This document shows, in pieces, positions 28,071-37,214 of a DNA stretch of 64,000 nucleotides. The notes under the pieces are model-generated. The model saw nothing but the letters and a program-made list of their open reading frames with translations, had not been told where the DNA came from and did no database searches. Positions within the stretch are counted from its first letter, which is position 1. The number at the start of each line of letters is the position of its first letter. The position numbers and the translations under genes were made by a program. The DNA is from an uncultured Lachnospiraceae bacterium (GTDB lineage Bacteria > Bacillota > Clostridia > Lachnospirales > Lachnospiraceae): the NCBI GenBank assembly GCA_910578605.1, contig CAJTQG010000013.1, forward strand, positions 8,286 through 72,285, given 5' to 3'.

Positions 28071-28517
28071 TCACCAGTCCCTGCTATCCCACACTATGGT
28101 AAATGGTCCGTCATTTTCTAAATTCACTTTCATGTCGGCCCCAAATATACCATGCTGAACACTGCCTAAAACCTGGCGGCATCTTTCTAAAAAATATTCA
28201 TACAGCTTGATTGCCTTGTCCACCGAGGCAGCTTGGGAAAACCCGGGACGATTGCCCTTTCTGCAGTCTGCATATAAGGTGAATTGAGATACAACTAGAA
28301 TTTCACCCCCTACATCCTGTATAGAAAGATTAATTTTATTATTATCGTCGGAAAAGATGCGAAGCTTTGCAAGCTTATCCACATACCTGTCAGCCATCTC
28401 TTCACAATCACCCTCCCCAACGCCTAACAATACTACATAACCCTTTTGAATACTGCCAATTACTTCATTCTCCACTGTAACGCTGGCATAATTCACTCTT
28501 TGAATAACTAATCGCAT
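28071..28517 (-). CDS. dtd: D-aminoacyl-tRNA deacylase
   Basis: Dtd (148 residues) hydrolyses D-amino acids from mischarged tRNA. Visible motifs are MRLVIQRVNYASV at the N-terminus, the active-site SQFTLYADCRKGNRPGF (the SQFTL box and the Pro loop), and a C-terminal NDGPFTI. The GP cis-peptide Gly-Pro of the family is present, slightly altered from GPVT to GPFT. It is 12 bases downstream of the histidine phosphatase. Confidence 0.95.
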   Translation of the reverse strand: MRLVIQRVNYASVTVENEVIGSIQKGYVVLLGVGEGDCEEMADRYVDKLAKLRIFSDDNNKINLSIQDVGGEILVVSQFTLYADCRKGNRPGFSQAASVDKAIKLYEYFLERCRQVLGSVQHGIFGADMKVNLENDGPFTIVWDSRDW

Positions 28518-28529
28518 AACTCACTCCTA

Positions 28530-29246
28530 CTACAGTTTACCGTCATAAACTTCACAAAAAAAACCGGAATCCGAAATCGGTTCTCCTCCCTGTGTTAAAT
28601 GCAATGTATCCCCCATGGATTTACATCTAAAATATGCTTCCCCCTTGATTCTTTCCTCTGTACATAATATCGTCACAGAGGTGGGGGCAATAAAAAAGCC
28701 CTGCCATAAGACTGACGGTGCCAATCCAAGCAAATGTGATAATATTGTAAATGTGACACCTAAATGACAAACAAACACCAAGGTATCCTCATTTCCCTGC
28801 TCTGTTATGTAATAGCCATCTTTTCTGATATAACCGTGATGGGCCAACACTCCATCTATTCCCTCACACACTTCTCTGTAAGCCTCTGCAATCCGGCTAC
28901 CTCTCATAACCGGCGCCTCTGTCCATTGGTCTTTACTGTAAAGTAATGGCTCATTTGTCCAGTAGGATGGCATAAAATCCCAGGCAATCCTATCCTGCCC
29001 TGTATATGGATCTTTGATTGGCACAAAAAATTCCGCAAGCCAATCGCATATTATAGCCTCCCTGCCCATTTCCCTTAAGAATGGCTCTGCCGTAGCCTTT
29101 GCTCTGCCTAGAGGAGAACAATAGAATTGCTTTACATTCCACTCTGTCACTCTTTTCTTCAAAAGCTCCGCCTCTCGAAAGCCTTTTTCCGTCAGGGAAT
29201 CCTTCACATAATCAGGGTCACCATGACGTATAAAAATCAATTTCAT
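28530..29246 (-). CDS. Histidine phosphatase superfamily protein
   Basis: Phosphoglycerate-mutase-like fold (238 residues). The phosphohistidine motif IRHGDPDY is at the start, the second catalytic His is in VFVCHLGVT, and an Arg (SPLGRAKATAEPF) completes the pocket. The family includes phosphatases of sugar phosphates, cobalamin intermediates and proteins; the sequence does not settle which. It lies upstream of dtd, with an unusual repeat/hairpin region (29295-29361) in front. Confidence 0.85.
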   Translation of the reverse strand: MKLIFIRHGDPDYVKDSLTEKGFREAELLKKRVTEWNVKQFYCSPLGRAKATAEPFLREMGREAIICDWLAEFFVPIKDPYTGQDRIAWDFMPSYWTNEPLLYSKDQWTEAPVMRGSRIAEAYREVCEGIDGVLAHHGYIRKDGYYITEQGNEDTLVFVCHLGVTFTILSHLLGLAPSVLWQGFFIAPTSVTILCTEERIKGEAYFRCKSMGDTLHLTQGGEPISDSGFFCEVYDGKL

Positions 29247-29294
29247 ATGATTTTATAATCCTTTCCAAATATAATCAACCACTTGCATATTATA

Positions 29295-29361
29295 GAGATA
29301 CGTTCCCTTATTTTCCATGTAACCATCCAAAGGATGATTACATGAGATATGTTCCCTTATT
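29295..29361 (-). repeat. Paired 18-bp direct repeats flanking a 12-bp hairpin
   Basis: Copies at 29295-29312 and 29344-29361 are identical except at one base. Between them a 12-bp inverted repeat (29317-29328 with 29332-29343, one G-T) forms a hairpin with a 3-nt loop. It lies 49 bases upstream of the histidine phosphatase start; TATAAT follows on the minus strand near 29289-29294. Confidence 0.65.
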
Positions 29362-29529
29362 ATACCATAACAGCCTAATAATTTCCAGCACTTTGCCTTT
29401 TATTTAAATTTCCTATTGCTTGTATGTTTACACATAATCCTACATATACTAGCACAACCTTATTATTTTTTTAACCTATGTTTTTATACTATAAATACCT
29501 TTATTTTTTGATTTTTTTCACAGTGGGGA

Positions 29530-29558
29530 TTGCATGTTAAATATTTATAAATTACAAT
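29530..29558 (+). promoter_or_regulatory. Promoter of the HAD phosphatase gene
   Basis: TTGCAT (29530-29535) and TACAAT (29553-29558) are spaced by 17 bp on the plus strand, 66 bases before the ATG. The rest of the 378-bp gap (29247-29624) is AT-rich with no gene. Confidence 0.5.
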
Positions 29559-29624
29559 ATTATTATTCACAGCAGCGCCGCTGAATGCGGCAAGTCAGTT
29601 TTATGAGAAAGGAATAGACATTTT

Positions 29625-30416
29625 ATGGAACAGAAGGCTTTATTTTTTGATATTGACGGAACTATCATCAGCGAAAAAACACAGCAGATTCCTGATTCTG
29701 CTATCCAGGCGCTAGAAAATGTAAGAAACAATGGACACCTGACCTTCATTAACACAGGCCGTACTTACTGCTGCCTTCCAAAGCAGCTTTTTCAATTCCA
29801 GTGGGATGGCTTTCTCTGCGGATGTGGTACAAGACTTCTCTGCCATGACCATCTTTTATTCTGCACTACCCTATCCCGCTATCTCGTTTCCCGCATAATT
29901 GGATGGATGAAGGAGGCCAACGTGGATGGTATTTTGGAGGGCACAAAAAACGTTTATTTTCCTCAGGAGACCTCCCGTTTTACTCGACTAGAAGAAATCC
30001 GAACTGATTTTGGAGATTTAGGACTTGGCGACGCTCAGACACTAGAGCAATGTCCCGAAGCAGATAAATTTGTTTTATTTTCTGACCATCACAGTGACTT
30101 GGATTCCCTTTTTACCCACCTTGCACCTTTTTTCTCTATTATTGACAGGCGAAATGGTTTTTATGAGATTGTTCCTATGGGGTATTCCAAGGCTACCGCA
30201 ATTGATTTTATCTGCAAAAAATATCACATTGATAAAGAGAATACTTATGTTTTTGGGGATAGCACCAACGATCTTCCTATGTTTTCTTGCGGAGCAAAGC
30301 ATTGTATTGCTATGGGCAATCATGATGCTGCACTAAATCCATATGCCACTTTTGTCACAAAAACAGTGGAGGAGGATGGCATTGCCCATGCGCTATCCCA
30401 GTTAGAGCTTATTTAA
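29625..30416 (+). CDS. Cof-type HAD-superfamily phosphatase
   Basis: A 263-residue haloacid-dehalogenase phosphatase of the Cof/YidA subfamily. The nucleophile motif is FFDIDGTI at the start, motif II is TFINTGRT, motif III the Lys in SKATAIDF (about 188), and motif IV is VFGDSTNDLPMF. Subfamily members dephosphorylate sugar phosphates or FMN; the exact substrate is not set. It is the only plus-strand gene between 1 and 41 kb and faces lgt. The ribosome site is AGAAAGGAATAGACATTTT. Confidence 0.9.
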   Translation: MEQKALFFDIDGTIISEKTQQIPDSAIQALENVRNNGHLTFINTGRTYCCLPKQLFQFQWDGFLCGCGTRLLCHDHLLFCTTLSRYLVSRIIGWMKEANVDGILEGTKNVYFPQETSRFTRLEEIRTDFGDLGLGDAQTLEQCPEADKFVLFSDHHSDLDSLFTHLAPFFSIIDRRNGFYEIVPMGYSKATAIDFICKKYHIDKENTYVFGDSTNDLPMFSCGAKHCIAMGNHDAALNPYATFVTKTVEEDGIAHALSQLELI

Positions 30417-30446
30417 AAGTTTCTTACCGACAGCAAGCTGAGAACA

Positions 30447-31214
30447 TCACACCTGCTTTTGAATTGTCGAGCCTTTTATTTTTGTCCACAATAACAAACC
30501 TGCACCTATGAAAATCCAAAAAAGGGAAATAAACTGTGAAGTAGATAGGAACCCTATATTGCCTCTTGGATCATCCCGAAGCTGCTCTACAGCAAATCTC
30601 CCTAAGCCATAGAACAGTAAATAACAGGCTCCCACTATTCCATTTTTCTTTGCCTTTCGCCCAATTACAATTAAAATACCAAAATGAAAAAAATCTAAAA
30701 TACTTGAAAATAATTGAGTAGGTATCAATTTTACTCCCTCAGGAGCAATATCTGAATGGGGGAACACAATTCCATACCATGCGTCGGTCTCTCTTCCATA
30801 GCAGCAGCCCGCCAAAAAACATCCTATTCGCCCTATTCCTTGGGCCAGGGCTACAGAAGGCATAACCAAGTCAAAGTATGGAAGAAAGGGCAGGCCTGCT
30901 ATGCGCAAGTATATGGCCCCTCCCGCAATGCCCCCAATAATTGCCCCATACACAACAAAACCCTCGGAAAAATTCAATATAATAGATGGATTCTTAATTA
31001 TCTGGGGCAGCTCAGTGATAAAATACAACAGCTTTGAACCTGCAAAGCCTCCTATCACTCCCCAAACTGCCAGATAAAAAATAGCATCCGCTTTCAGACC
31101 ATTTCTCCCTGCTCGATACTCTGTCAAAAGAATGGCGCAAATAATTCCCAGCCCCATCATCAAACCATAACTATATAAAGTAAAATCACCTATTTTCAAC
31201 AATTCATTGTACAT
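30447..31214 (-). CDS. lgt: Prolipoprotein diacylglyceryl transferase
   Basis: Lgt adds diacylglycerol to the lipobox Cys of prelipoproteins at the cytoplasmic membrane. The protein has about seven helices and the family signature GRIGCFLAGCCYGRETD (about 140-157), in which the Arg is catalytic. I start at the ATG at 31214 (MYNELLKIGDF); an in-frame TTG lies 12 bases upstream. A 14-residue leader ORF overlaps this start, and the ribosome site is poor. It follows the PhoR-like kinase gene. Several lipoproteins in the window (20852, 46580, 61131) would be substrates. Confidence 0.95.
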   Translation of the reverse strand: MYNELLKIGDFTLYSYGLMMGLGIICAILLTEYRAGRNGLKADAIFYLAVWGVIGGFAGSKLLYFITELPQIIKNPSIILNFSEGFVVYGAIIGGIAGGAIYLRIAGLPFLPYFDLVMPSVALAQGIGRIGCFLAGCCYGRETDAWYGIVFPHSDIAPEGVKLIPTQLFSSILDFFHFGILIVIGRKAKKNGIVGACYLLFYGLGRFAVEQLRDDPRGNIGFLSTSQFISLFWIFIGAGLLLWTKIKGSTIQKQV

Positions 31215-31248
31215 AATCCACACCAAGTCTAAAGCAAAAGCTTTGCAT
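31204..31248 (-). promoter_or_regulatory. Leader ORF overlapping the lgt start
   Basis: AGAAAGGATAAC then ATG CAA AGC and 11 further codons to TGA at 31204-31206. It ends 11 bases inside lgt. The frame encodes MQSFCFRLGVDYVQ. The inner sequence AAAGCTTTTGCTTT is palindrome-like. Confidence 0.4.
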
Positions 31249-31330
31249 GTTATCCTTTCTTCTTTTTCTGCACCTATTCTGTCCTATGTCAAAACCATCA
31301 CAATGGCTTTTCCACCTATATTTTACTGTT

Positions 31331-32665
31331 TCACAGTTGTTTCGGAACAAACGTGACTCTTATTCTTGTTCCCCTTCCTTCCTCACTGTCTAAATCTATA
31401 TGAGCGGAATGTTTTGCTGCAATATGCTTTACAATAGCAAGCCCCAAGCCTGTTCCGCCTGTTTTTTTAGAACGGCTTTTATCCACTCTGTAAAATCTCT
31501 CAAAAATACGCTGTTGATGCTTTCGTGAAATGCCAATCCCCGTGTCCTCCACCTCTAATATGCAGCATTTTTTCTTGTCCTGCCAAACACGAAGCCAAAC
31601 CTTGCCGCCAGGATTGTTGTAACGGATTGCATTGTCACACAAATTAAATAACACCTCGTCAATCATATAAGGATTTGCCCATATATATGTCGAAGCTCCT
31701 TCCATTTCTAAGCTAACATCGTGCTTTGCGGCGCTTACTTGGAGCATATCCACACAATTCTGCGCAGCTACATACAAATCAAACTCCTCGCACTCTCCCA
31801 GTTCCTTTTCTGTATCCAGCTCTGAAAGCCGTATAATATCATTAATCAAATTCAATAGACGGTCAGAATTCCTGCGAATTTCACCTGCAAAATGCAGTGT
31901 ATCCTCCCTGTCTGCCATACCATTTTCAATTAATTCCGAATAACCAGAAATAGCCGTCAGGGGCGTCTTCAATTCATGGGTAACATTGGCGGTAAACTCT
32001 TGGCGCATTTTAGAGCTTTTTATAATATCCTCATGCTGTCTGCTTATTTTATCCATAAAGGGAACAAGCTCTTTGTAGACGTTAATCTTATCTGTATGAT
32101 TCATATCTGCCGCCATCTGAGCGATTGGCTCCAACAACTTATTGGACAGCACATGTGATAAAATAATGCACATCAATACTAACAACCATGTAAAAAACAT
32201 AAGAGGCGGCAGCATGGCAAAAAAAATGCTCCACACACTCTCACTAGCCTTTCCAACTCGCACAACATAGTTTTCATCTAATCTCTTGGCATAATAAAAT
32301 GTCACCCTTTTTAACGTGGAGGATTTTCGCACTGTTTTTCCCTCTCCCCTCTCAAATGCCTCCACTACCTCTTTGCGCTTTAAATGATTTTCTAAAGCAG
32401 TCACATCAGCATTATTATCATATTGGACATTTCCATTCTTATCCACAACCGTGATTCTCAAAGAATCCATATCAAAAGAATATTTTTCCCAAAAGTAGTC
32501 TGATTGCTCCCCTTTCATATTAACTAGCAGACTGGCGTAATTTTTCATTTCTTCCATTTCCTGCTGCTGAAATTTCCCATAAAACACTGCAATTGACATT
32601 ATCAACGTGGCCAAAATCCCCAATATGGCAATTCCTGACATTTGAATATTCAGTTTTCTCTTCAT
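31331..32665 (-). CDS. PhoR-like sensor histidine kinase
   Basis: Membrane histidine kinase (444 residues): an N-terminal helix (about 7-30), an extracellular region (about 31-145), a second helix (about 148-172), a HAMP-like linker, the dimerisation box FTANVTHELKTPLTAISGY with His near 233, and an ATPase domain with NAIRYNN (N box), DTGIGIS (G1) and GGTGLGLAIV (G2). It is paired with the PhoB/PhoP-type regulator 56 bases upstream and lies downstream of a Na/Pi cotransporter, which suggests phosphate sensing. Confidence 0.9.
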   Translation of the reverse strand: MKRKLNIQMSGIAILGILATLIMSIAVFYGKFQQQEMEEMKNYASLLVNMKGEQSDYFWEKYSFDMDSLRITVVDKNGNVQYDNNADVTALENHLKRKEVVEAFERGEGKTVRKSSTLKRVTFYYAKRLDENYVVRVGKASESVWSIFFAMLPPLMFFTWLLVLMCIILSHVLSNKLLEPIAQMAADMNHTDKINVYKELVPFMDKISRQHEDIIKSSKMRQEFTANVTHELKTPLTAISGYSELIENGMADREDTLHFAGEIRRNSDRLLNLINDIIRLSELDTEKELGECEEFDLYVAAQNCVDMLQVSAAKHDVSLEMEGASTYIWANPYMIDEVLFNLCDNAIRYNNPGGKVWLRVWQDKKKCCILEVEDTGIGISRKHQQRIFERFYRVDKSRSKKTGGTGLGLAIVKHIAAKHSAHIDLDSEEGRGTRIRVTFVPKQL

Positions 32666-32721
32666 ATTTGCCTGCCCATTTCTTTTTCACCTATTGTTGT
32701 ACCATAATCGAGACAAGAAGT

Positions 32722-33393
32722 CTACTCCAATTTATATCCTACATTTCTCACTGTTTTTATCAGTTCACCAGAGCCCTTCAACTTCCTGCGCAATGTTTTA
32801 ATATGCATATCCAATGTCCGTGATTCCCCCTCATAATCCATCCCCCAAATCTTTTCCATAATAATATCTCTAGATAATACAATTCCTGCATTTAACAGAA
32901 AAAGCTTTAATAACTTAAATTCCTTGTAGGTTAGTTCACAGATTTCCCCCTCAATGGTAACCTTATGCTGTTTCACATGCAGCACAATATTTTTATACTC
33001 TATACATTGCTCCTCCTCCATGCCAGAGCTTCTGCGCAGCAATGCCTTTACCCTAGAAATCAATTCCATCACCCCAAATGGTTTAACAAGATAATCGTCC
33101 GCTCCCCAATCTAAGCCTCTTACCTTGTCTATCTCCGTTGTCTTTGCCGTCACAAGCATAATGGGGATTTTCCTTGTCTCCGGCAACTGGCGCAGCCTTT
33201 TTAAAATTGATAAACCATCTTCATCTGGCAGCATAATATCAAGCAAAATCAAATCCGGCAGCTTTTCAAGAATACGACTGTTAAATTCCTTTGCCCGCTC
33301 AAAATCTTCAACTTCATATCCGCTATTCTTTATGGCAAAGCTTTCAATTTCTCTTATATTTTTGTCATCCTCCACAATATAAATTAAAGCCAA
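32722..33393 (-). CDS. PhoB/PhoP-type response regulator
   Basis: OmpR-family regulator: a receiver domain (acidic pair in IVEDDKNI, phosphoacceptor Asp in ILLDIMLPDEDG, Lys in YLVKPFG) plus a winged-helix domain ending RTLDMHIKTLRRKL...VRNVGYKLE. The frame is open to 33444, but the TTG at 33393 follows GGTGGAGCAATA and gives the normal N-terminus LALIYIVEDD, so I use it. The phased TTTACA boxes before nptA (35371-35409) are plausible targets. Confidence 0.9.
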   Translation of the reverse strand: MALIYIVEDDKNIREIESFAIKNSGYEVEDFERAKEFNSRILEKLPDLILLDIMLPDEDGLSILKRLRQLPETRKIPIMLVTAKTTEIDKVRGLDWGADDYLVKPFGVMELISRVKALLRRSSGMEEEQCIEYKNIVLHVKQHKVTIEGEICELTYKEFKLLKLFLLNAGIVLSRDIIMEKIWGMDYEGESRTLDMHIKTLRRKLKGSGELIKTVRNVGYKLE

Positions 33394-33453
33394 TATTGCT
33401 CCACCCTCTCTATTTTGCTTAAACAATAAGATACTAAAAAACATCTGAATCTG

Positions 33454-35211
33454 TTATAATTGATAATTCATTTTATAGCTCTCTACTTTTTCCCTAAAGG
33501 TAGGATCATTGTGCTTCATCTCTTCCAAATACTCATGGGTATCAAAGCTATCCTCCTCCACCTGAAGCATACACACTGCAATATTGGAGCAGTGATCTGC
33601 CACTCTCTCAAAATTTGTAGTCAAATCCGACAGAACAAAACCTAAATCAATCGTGCACTCTCCCTTGCGCAGTCTGTTAATATGGTGCTTTTTCATTTTA
33701 GCATTTAATCCATCTATTACTTCTTCTAAAGGCTCCACATACATTGCCAGCTTCGTGTCATTTTGACTGAACACTTGAAATGCCATAGTTACAATTTCAT
33801 GTATGGCATTTTGAAATACTGTCAATTCCTTCTTTGCATCCTCTGAAAATTTCATTTCCTTTTGCTGCATTTCCACTGCTGATTCCATAATATTGATAGA
33901 GTGGTCAGAAATCCGTTCAAAATCTCCAATACAGTGCAGCAAAACCGACAGTGTATGGCTGTCCTCCATAGACAAATTTTTTCCGCTCAACTTTACTAGA
34001 TAGGTACCTATCTGGTCCTCATACCTATCCACCAAATCCTCCAACTCCTTTACTTTGTTGACAGCGTCTTCATCATAATGCTCCAAAAGCTCCATAGATT
34101 TCAGCAGGCCATTTTTCGCTAACTGGGCCATAGTTACAGTTACGCTTCTGCACTGCTCAATGGCAAAAGCGGGCTGCTCCAAAAATCGGGAATCCAACAA
34201 TTGCAGCTGCTGTTCTTCCTCCTCACCGCCCATTTTCCTGTCATGAATGGTAAGACAGGACAATTTCTCCAAACCTTTAGAAAACGGCAGCAGCACTATA
34301 GTCGCCGCCACATTAAACACCGAATGAATCACTGCTATCCCTGCCGCCCCTGCTGAGTTCTCCATAAATTCAAAATGTACAAAGCTGTTTATCAGATAAA
34401 AAGCAGCAGAAAACAAAATGGTTCCGATAATATTAAAATACAAATGCACAAATGCGGCGCGCTTTGCATTTATACTTGCCCCCACAGAAGATATAAGCGC
34501 AGTAATACAGGTTCCAATATTTTGTCCCATAATAATGGGAAATGCTGCTCCATAGGTGACGGAGCCTGTCATGCACAATGCCTGTAAAATACCTACGGAG
34601 GCAGAGGAGGATTGAATCACTGCAGTGAGCAGAGCTCCAACCGTCATACCTAATATAGGATTTTTAAACAAGGTAAAAAGACTGGTAAATTCTGGCACAT
34701 CTGCCAGAGGCTTTACTGCACCGCTCATAGCATCCATACCTGTCATCAATATAGCAAAACCAACTAATATCATACCAATATCTTTTTTCTTCTGGTTTTT
34801 TATAAACATAAATAAAATAATACCAATAAATGCCAAAACTGGTGCAAAGGTGGAGGGCTTTAATATTTGTACTATAAAACTGTCCCCCTCTATCCCTGAC
34901 AGGCTCAAAATCCACGAAGTGACTGTTGTACCAATATTAGCTCCCATAATAATGCCGATGGCCTGGGACAGCTTCATAATTCCCGAATTTACAAAACCTA
35001 CTACCATTACAGTGGTAGCGGAGGAGGACTGAATAACAGCCGTCACCCCTGCCCCTAACAAAACTGCTTTCAGAGGATTTGATGTAAGCTTTTCCAATAT
35101 CCGCTCTAGACGTCCGCCGGAAAGCTTTGTCAAACCGTCCCCCATAATAGTCATACCATACAAAAATAAAGCCAATCCTCCCAGCATATTCAACACACTA
35201 AATATATTCAT
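33454..35211 (-). CDS. Na/Pi cotransporter with PhoU-like domain
   Basis: A 585-residue NptA/PNaS-family sodium-dependent phosphate transporter. Two inverted halves carry the repeated QSSSATTVMVVGF and QSSSASVGILQAL motifs (QSSS signature). A C-terminal PhoU-like helical domain (about 350-560) follows, with paired sequences FERISDHSINI and FERVADHCSNI, the PhoU metal-binding repeat. It precedes the PhoP/PhoR-like genes by 60 bases and is probably the first gene of that operon. Confidence 0.93.
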   Translation of the reverse strand: MNIFSVLNMLGGLALFLYGMTIMGDGLTKLSGGRLERILEKLTSNPLKAVLLGAGVTAVIQSSSATTVMVVGFVNSGIMKLSQAIGIIMGANIGTTVTSWILSLSGIEGDSFIVQILKPSTFAPVLAFIGIILFMFIKNQKKKDIGMILVGFAILMTGMDAMSGAVKPLADVPEFTSLFTLFKNPILGMTVGALLTAVIQSSSASVGILQALCMTGSVTYGAAFPIIMGQNIGTCITALISSVGASINAKRAAFVHLYFNIIGTILFSAAFYLINSFVHFEFMENSAGAAGIAVIHSVFNVAATIVLLPFSKGLEKLSCLTIHDRKMGGEEEEQQLQLLDSRFLEQPAFAIEQCRSVTVTMAQLAKNGLLKSMELLEHYDEDAVNKVKELEDLVDRYEDQIGTYLVKLSGKNLSMEDSHTLSVLLHCIGDFERISDHSINIMESAVEMQQKEMKFSEDAKKELTVFQNAIHEIVTMAFQVFSQNDTKLAMYVEPLEEVIDGLNAKMKKHHINRLRKGECTIDLGFVLSDLTTNFERVADHCSNIAVCMLQVEEDSFDTHEYLEEMKHNDPTFREKVESYKMNYQL

Positions 35212-35370
35212 TTTTCCACACTATTTCCTTTCTTTATCCTATATGATTCTTCATTTCCTTCCAGCTTCCGTCAGCATGACAAAGCCCACATAAACATTCT
35301 AATGTAACTCTCAGGACCACAATCGCAAAATTGCTGCAAAACTGTGAATAATTACATTCTAATAATGATA

Positions 35371-35409
35371 TGTAAAATCAGAGGAGTGTTTTTGTAAATT
35401 TCATGTAAA
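35371..35409 (-). promoter_or_regulatory. Pho-box-like array upstream of the Na/Pi cotransporter
   Basis: On the minus strand TTTACA occurs at 35404-35409, 35393-35398 and 35371-35376, with start-to-start steps of 11 and 22 bp, one position in the 11-bp series being absent. This is the phase and hexamer type of the Bacillus PhoP box (TT[ACT]ACA). A TAGAAT -10-like hexamer follows 9 bp after the last box. No gene lies in 35212-35468. Confidence 0.5.
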
Positions 35410-35468
35410 ATTTTTAGTGTGTTTTATGGAAAAATATTTGCACAGAATCATACAAAGGCAAAATAGTG

Positions 35469-37211
35469 TTAGCTGACGGGAGCAAACTGACTGTTGTACA
35501 AATCCGCATAAAATCCCTTCGCTTTTAATAATGTCTCATGATTTCCCTGCTCAATAATGCTGCCATCCTTCATAACTAATATCACATCTGCCTCCCTTAT
35601 CGTGGAGAGACGGTGAGCTACAATAAAGCTGGTTCTCCCCTTCATCATCCTGGCAAATGCATTTTGAATCTTAATTTCTGTTCGAGTATCAATGGAGGAG
35701 GTAGCCTCATCCAAAATCAACATTGGAGGAAGACAGAGCATGACTCTGGCAATACATAAAAGCTGCTTTTGTCCTTGAGACAGACTTCCTCCATCCTCGG
35801 ATATCACTGTATCATACCCATGAGGTAGTCTTTTAATAAAGCTGTGGGCATGACTTGCCTTTGAAGCCTGTATCATCTCCTCCTCCGAGGCATCTGGCTT
35901 ACCCATACATATATTCTCCCTGATTGTACCCGATTTTAACCATGTTTCCTGCAAAACCATACCATAGTTAGTCCGAAGACTTCTACGGGTTAAATGACGA
36001 ATATCCTCCCCGTCCACTGAAATGGTGCCGTTATTCACATCATAAAACCGCATTAGTAAATTGATAATGGTGGTTTTACCGCACCCTGTAGGCCCAACAA
36101 TGGCAATCCTCTGTCCTGGCTGAACTGAAAGATTAAAATTCTCAATTAGCTTTTGCTGGGGATTGTAAGAAAAATATACTTGTTCTAAATCCACTCTGCC
36201 CTTTACATTTGACAACTCCACCGCACCCTTGTCCTCCGGCAGCTGAGGTGTCTCCTCAATCAATTCAAACACACGTCCAGCGCAGGCAAGAGCATTCTGC
36301 AGTTCTGTGATAACTCCAGAAATTTCATTAAAGGGCTTTGTATATTGATTAGCATAGCTTAAGAAGCAGGATAGCTGCCCCACTGTAATTCTCCCGCTCA
36401 CGGCAAAAAAGGCACCTACAATTCCCACTGCAGTATACACTAAATTATTCACAAAACGAGTGCAAGGATTGGTAAGTGCAGAGTAAAAGATTGCCCTTGT
36501 GGAATATTTTTTTAACCTTTCATTTATCTCATCAAATCGCTCCAATTCCTTCTCTGTGCGATTGTATGCCTGTACTACCTTTTCGTTTCCTATCATCTCA
36601 TCCACAAATGCCGTCTGTTCTCCTCTAGTCTCTGACTGCAGACGAAACATTGTGTAGGTACGTTTTGCGATAAAGGCCGCTACAAACAAAGATAAGGGCG
36701 TCATAACTACCACTACTATTGTAATGCCTCCGTGAATGGAAAGCATAAACAGAAGAGTGCCAAGAATAGTAATCACCCCTGTAAACAATTGAGAAAAGCC
36801 CATCAAAAGACCATCTGCAAACTGATCCACATCCGCTATCACACGGCTGACCACATCCCCCTGGGAATGCCCATCAATATATTTTAGAGGAAGCTTTTGA
36901 AGCTTGCGGATAGCCTCCTGTCTCACATCCTCCACCACACGGTATGTGATATGATTGTTGCAAATATTCATAATCCACTGTGCTATACCAGTAATGGCAA
37001 CAATAATTCCAATCTGCTTTAAAATCTCACCAATGCCAATAAAGTCCACCTTTTTTTCTTTTATAATTAAGTCAATGGCATCACCTGTCAATATAGGTAC
37101 ATATAAAGTGCAAACTACAGTAATCGCAGCAAATATAAGCGAAAAACCCACAAATAACCAATATTTTTTAATGTATCGCAACACCTTAATCATCGTTTCT
37201 TTTTGATTCAT
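35469..37211 (-). CDS. ABC exporter half-transporter (MdlB/LmrA type)
   Basis: A 580-residue half-exporter: six-helix membrane domain (about 15-310) and an ATPase with Walker A GPTGCGKT, signature LSQGQKQLLCIARVM and Walker B MLILDEATSSID. The signature has SQGQ in place of SGGQ, as in the degenerate partner of a heterodimer. It lies 105 bases downstream of a second half-transporter in the same orientation, so they should form one exporter. A seven-residue leader ORF ends 3 bases before its ATG. Multidrug or lipid export is typical but unproven. Confidence 0.9.
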   Translation of the reverse strand: MNQKETMIKVLRYIKKYWLFVGFSLIFAAITVVCTLYVPILTGDAIDLIIKEKKVDFIGIGEILKQIGIIVAITGIAQWIMNICNNHITYRVVEDVRQEAIRKLQKLPLKYIDGHSQGDVVSRVIADVDQFADGLLMGFSQLFTGVITILGTLLFMLSIHGGITIVVVVMTPLSLFVAAFIAKRTYTMFRLQSETRGEQTAFVDEMIGNEKVVQAYNRTEKELERFDEINERLKKYSTRAIFYSALTNPCTRFVNNLVYTAVGIVGAFFAVSGRITVGQLSCFLSYANQYTKPFNEISGVITELQNALACAGRVFELIEETPQLPEDKGAVELSNVKGRVDLEQVYFSYNPQQKLIENFNLSVQPGQRIAIVGPTGCGKTTIINLLMRFYDVNNGTISVDGEDIRHLTRRSLRTNYGMVLQETWLKSGTIRENICMGKPDASEEEMIQASKASHAHSFIKRLPHGYDTVISEDGGSLSQGQKQLLCIARVMLCLPPMLILDEATSSIDTRTEIKIQNAFARMMKGRTSFIVAHRLSTIREADVILVMKDGSIIEQGNHETLLKAKGFYADLYNSQFAPVS

Positions 37212-37214
37212 AAT

